From Planctomycetota bacterium (GTDB taxonomy: Bacteria > Planctomycetota > GCA-002687715): a stretch of 6,262 bases of DNA. Made by a program: the position numbers and the translations under genes. Positions 5,888 to 6,262 of this stretch are shown piece after piece (position 1 is the first letter of the stretch; each line of letters opens with the position of its first letter). The notes below the pieces were generated by a model, which was not told the origin of the DNA, ran no database searches, and saw only the letters and a list, made by a program, of their open reading frames with translations. The stretch is from the NCBI GenBank assembly GCA_013213915.1, contig JABSRK010000224.1, positions 1-6,262 on the forward strand, given 5' to 3'.

Positions 5888-6262
5888 ATGACCAGAAGTA
5901 ACGTTGCGGCCGCTCTCGCCCTCGCGTTCCTCCTCGGGCCGCTGGCCCCGTCCCAGGACCTCGTACGGCTGACGACCGGCGCGGTTCTCGAGGGGACCAT
6001 CATCAAGCAGGACGAGAAGTCAGTCACCATCGCGTTTGACGGCGGGAGCATGGAGCTCAGCCGGGGACAGATTGCGGAGATCAAGGTGGCCCGTGATCCA
6101 GGTCGCGCTGCGGCCAAGAAGTCTCTGCTGACGCTCTCGCGGTTCCCCGACCACGACAGTTTCCATTTCCTCTACAGGAATGGATCGCGGGTTGGCTACC
6201 GCACGATCTCCATCCGGCGCGAGGCTCGTGAGGGCATCCCTGGGTACGCCCTCAAAGATCGG
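5888..6262 (+). CDS. Secreted protein of unknown function with a small N-terminal beta-domain (3' end outside window)
   Basis: An open frame of 125 codons runs from ATG 5888 to the window edge without a stop, so the gene is truncated. Residues 1 to about 22 are a signal peptide: TRS, then a hydrophobic run of Ala and Leu, then GPLAPSQ. Residues 24-66 form a compact strand-rich unit: DLVRLTTGAVLEGTIIKQDE, then SVTIAF, then a short Gly-rich turn and ELSRGQIAEIK. This V-x-L-x-x-G-x-x-[LV]-x-G-x-[IV] pattern closing with an 'I-x-x-I' strand is common at the N-terminus of planctomycete exported proteins. A second unit begins near 92 with FHFLYRNGSRVGYRTISIRR, which resembles 'NG..VGY' strand pairs near the start of some secreted transglutaminase-like or DUF proteins; that link is only suggestive. 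It diverges from the isomerase, a possible folding partner. The existence of the gene is well supported; its function is not known. Confidence 0.8.
   Translation, partial: MTRSNVAAALALAFLLGPLAPSQDLVRLTTGAVLEGTIIKQDEKSVTIAFDGGSMELSRGQIAEIKVARDPGRAAAKKSLLTLSRFPDHDSFHFLYRNGSRVGYRTISIRREAREGIPGYALKDR

Noticed and set aside
5788..6117. A 109-codon minus-strand open frame opposite the right-hand secreted-protein gene
   Set aside because: It overlaps the divergent intergenic region and the signal-peptide gene on the other strand, has no ribosome binding site that I can see, and has no recognisable motif.

Overview
The window is GC-rich and densely coding, with short gaps and frequent 4-base stop/start overlaps. 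It looks like bacterial chromosomal DNA from a phylum such as Planctomycetota. The clues are the truncated right-hand gene, a secreted protein that opens with a small 'TTGAVLEGTII'-type beta-domain often seen in planctomycete exported proteins, and a divergent multi-domain secreted parvulin. This placement is inference from protein style; Acidobacteriota or related phyla are not excluded. No rRNA, tRNA, CRISPR, insertion sequence or phage gene was seen.

Layout. (1) 1-944, plus strand: the 3' end of a beta-propeller-like gene, overlapping by ATGA with a complete CDP-alcohol phosphatidyltransferase that carries a perfect family signature. (2) 961-3287, minus strand: a GT4 glycosyltransferase followed by a GT2 glycosyltransferase, joined by a GTGA overlap and converging on the phosphatidyltransferase. 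(3) 3341-4267, plus strand: a second GT2 glycosyltransferase, diverging from the GT4 gene across about 53 bp. (4) 4303-5712, minus strand: a secreted PpiC/SurA-type peptidyl-prolyl isomerase with two N-terminal chaperone-like modules, converging on the GT2 gene. (5) 5888-6262, plus strand: the 5' part of a secreted protein of unknown function, diverging from the isomerase and running off the window.

How the genes may work together. Three glycosyltransferases with a membrane enzyme that makes phosphodiester-linked lipid headgroups suggest a locus for a cell-surface glycan or glycolipid. The phosphatidyltransferase could make the lipid acceptor that the glycosyltransferases decorate, but no substrate can be read from sequence. 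The isomerase and the right-hand secreted protein probably form a separate cell-envelope unit.

The window holds no obviously unprecedented system. The points most worth a second look are the phosphatidyltransferase/glycosyltransferase grouping, the GT4 enzyme lacking both acidic residues of the usual EX7E motif, the duplicated module in the isomerase, and a possible frame change in the left-edge propeller gene.
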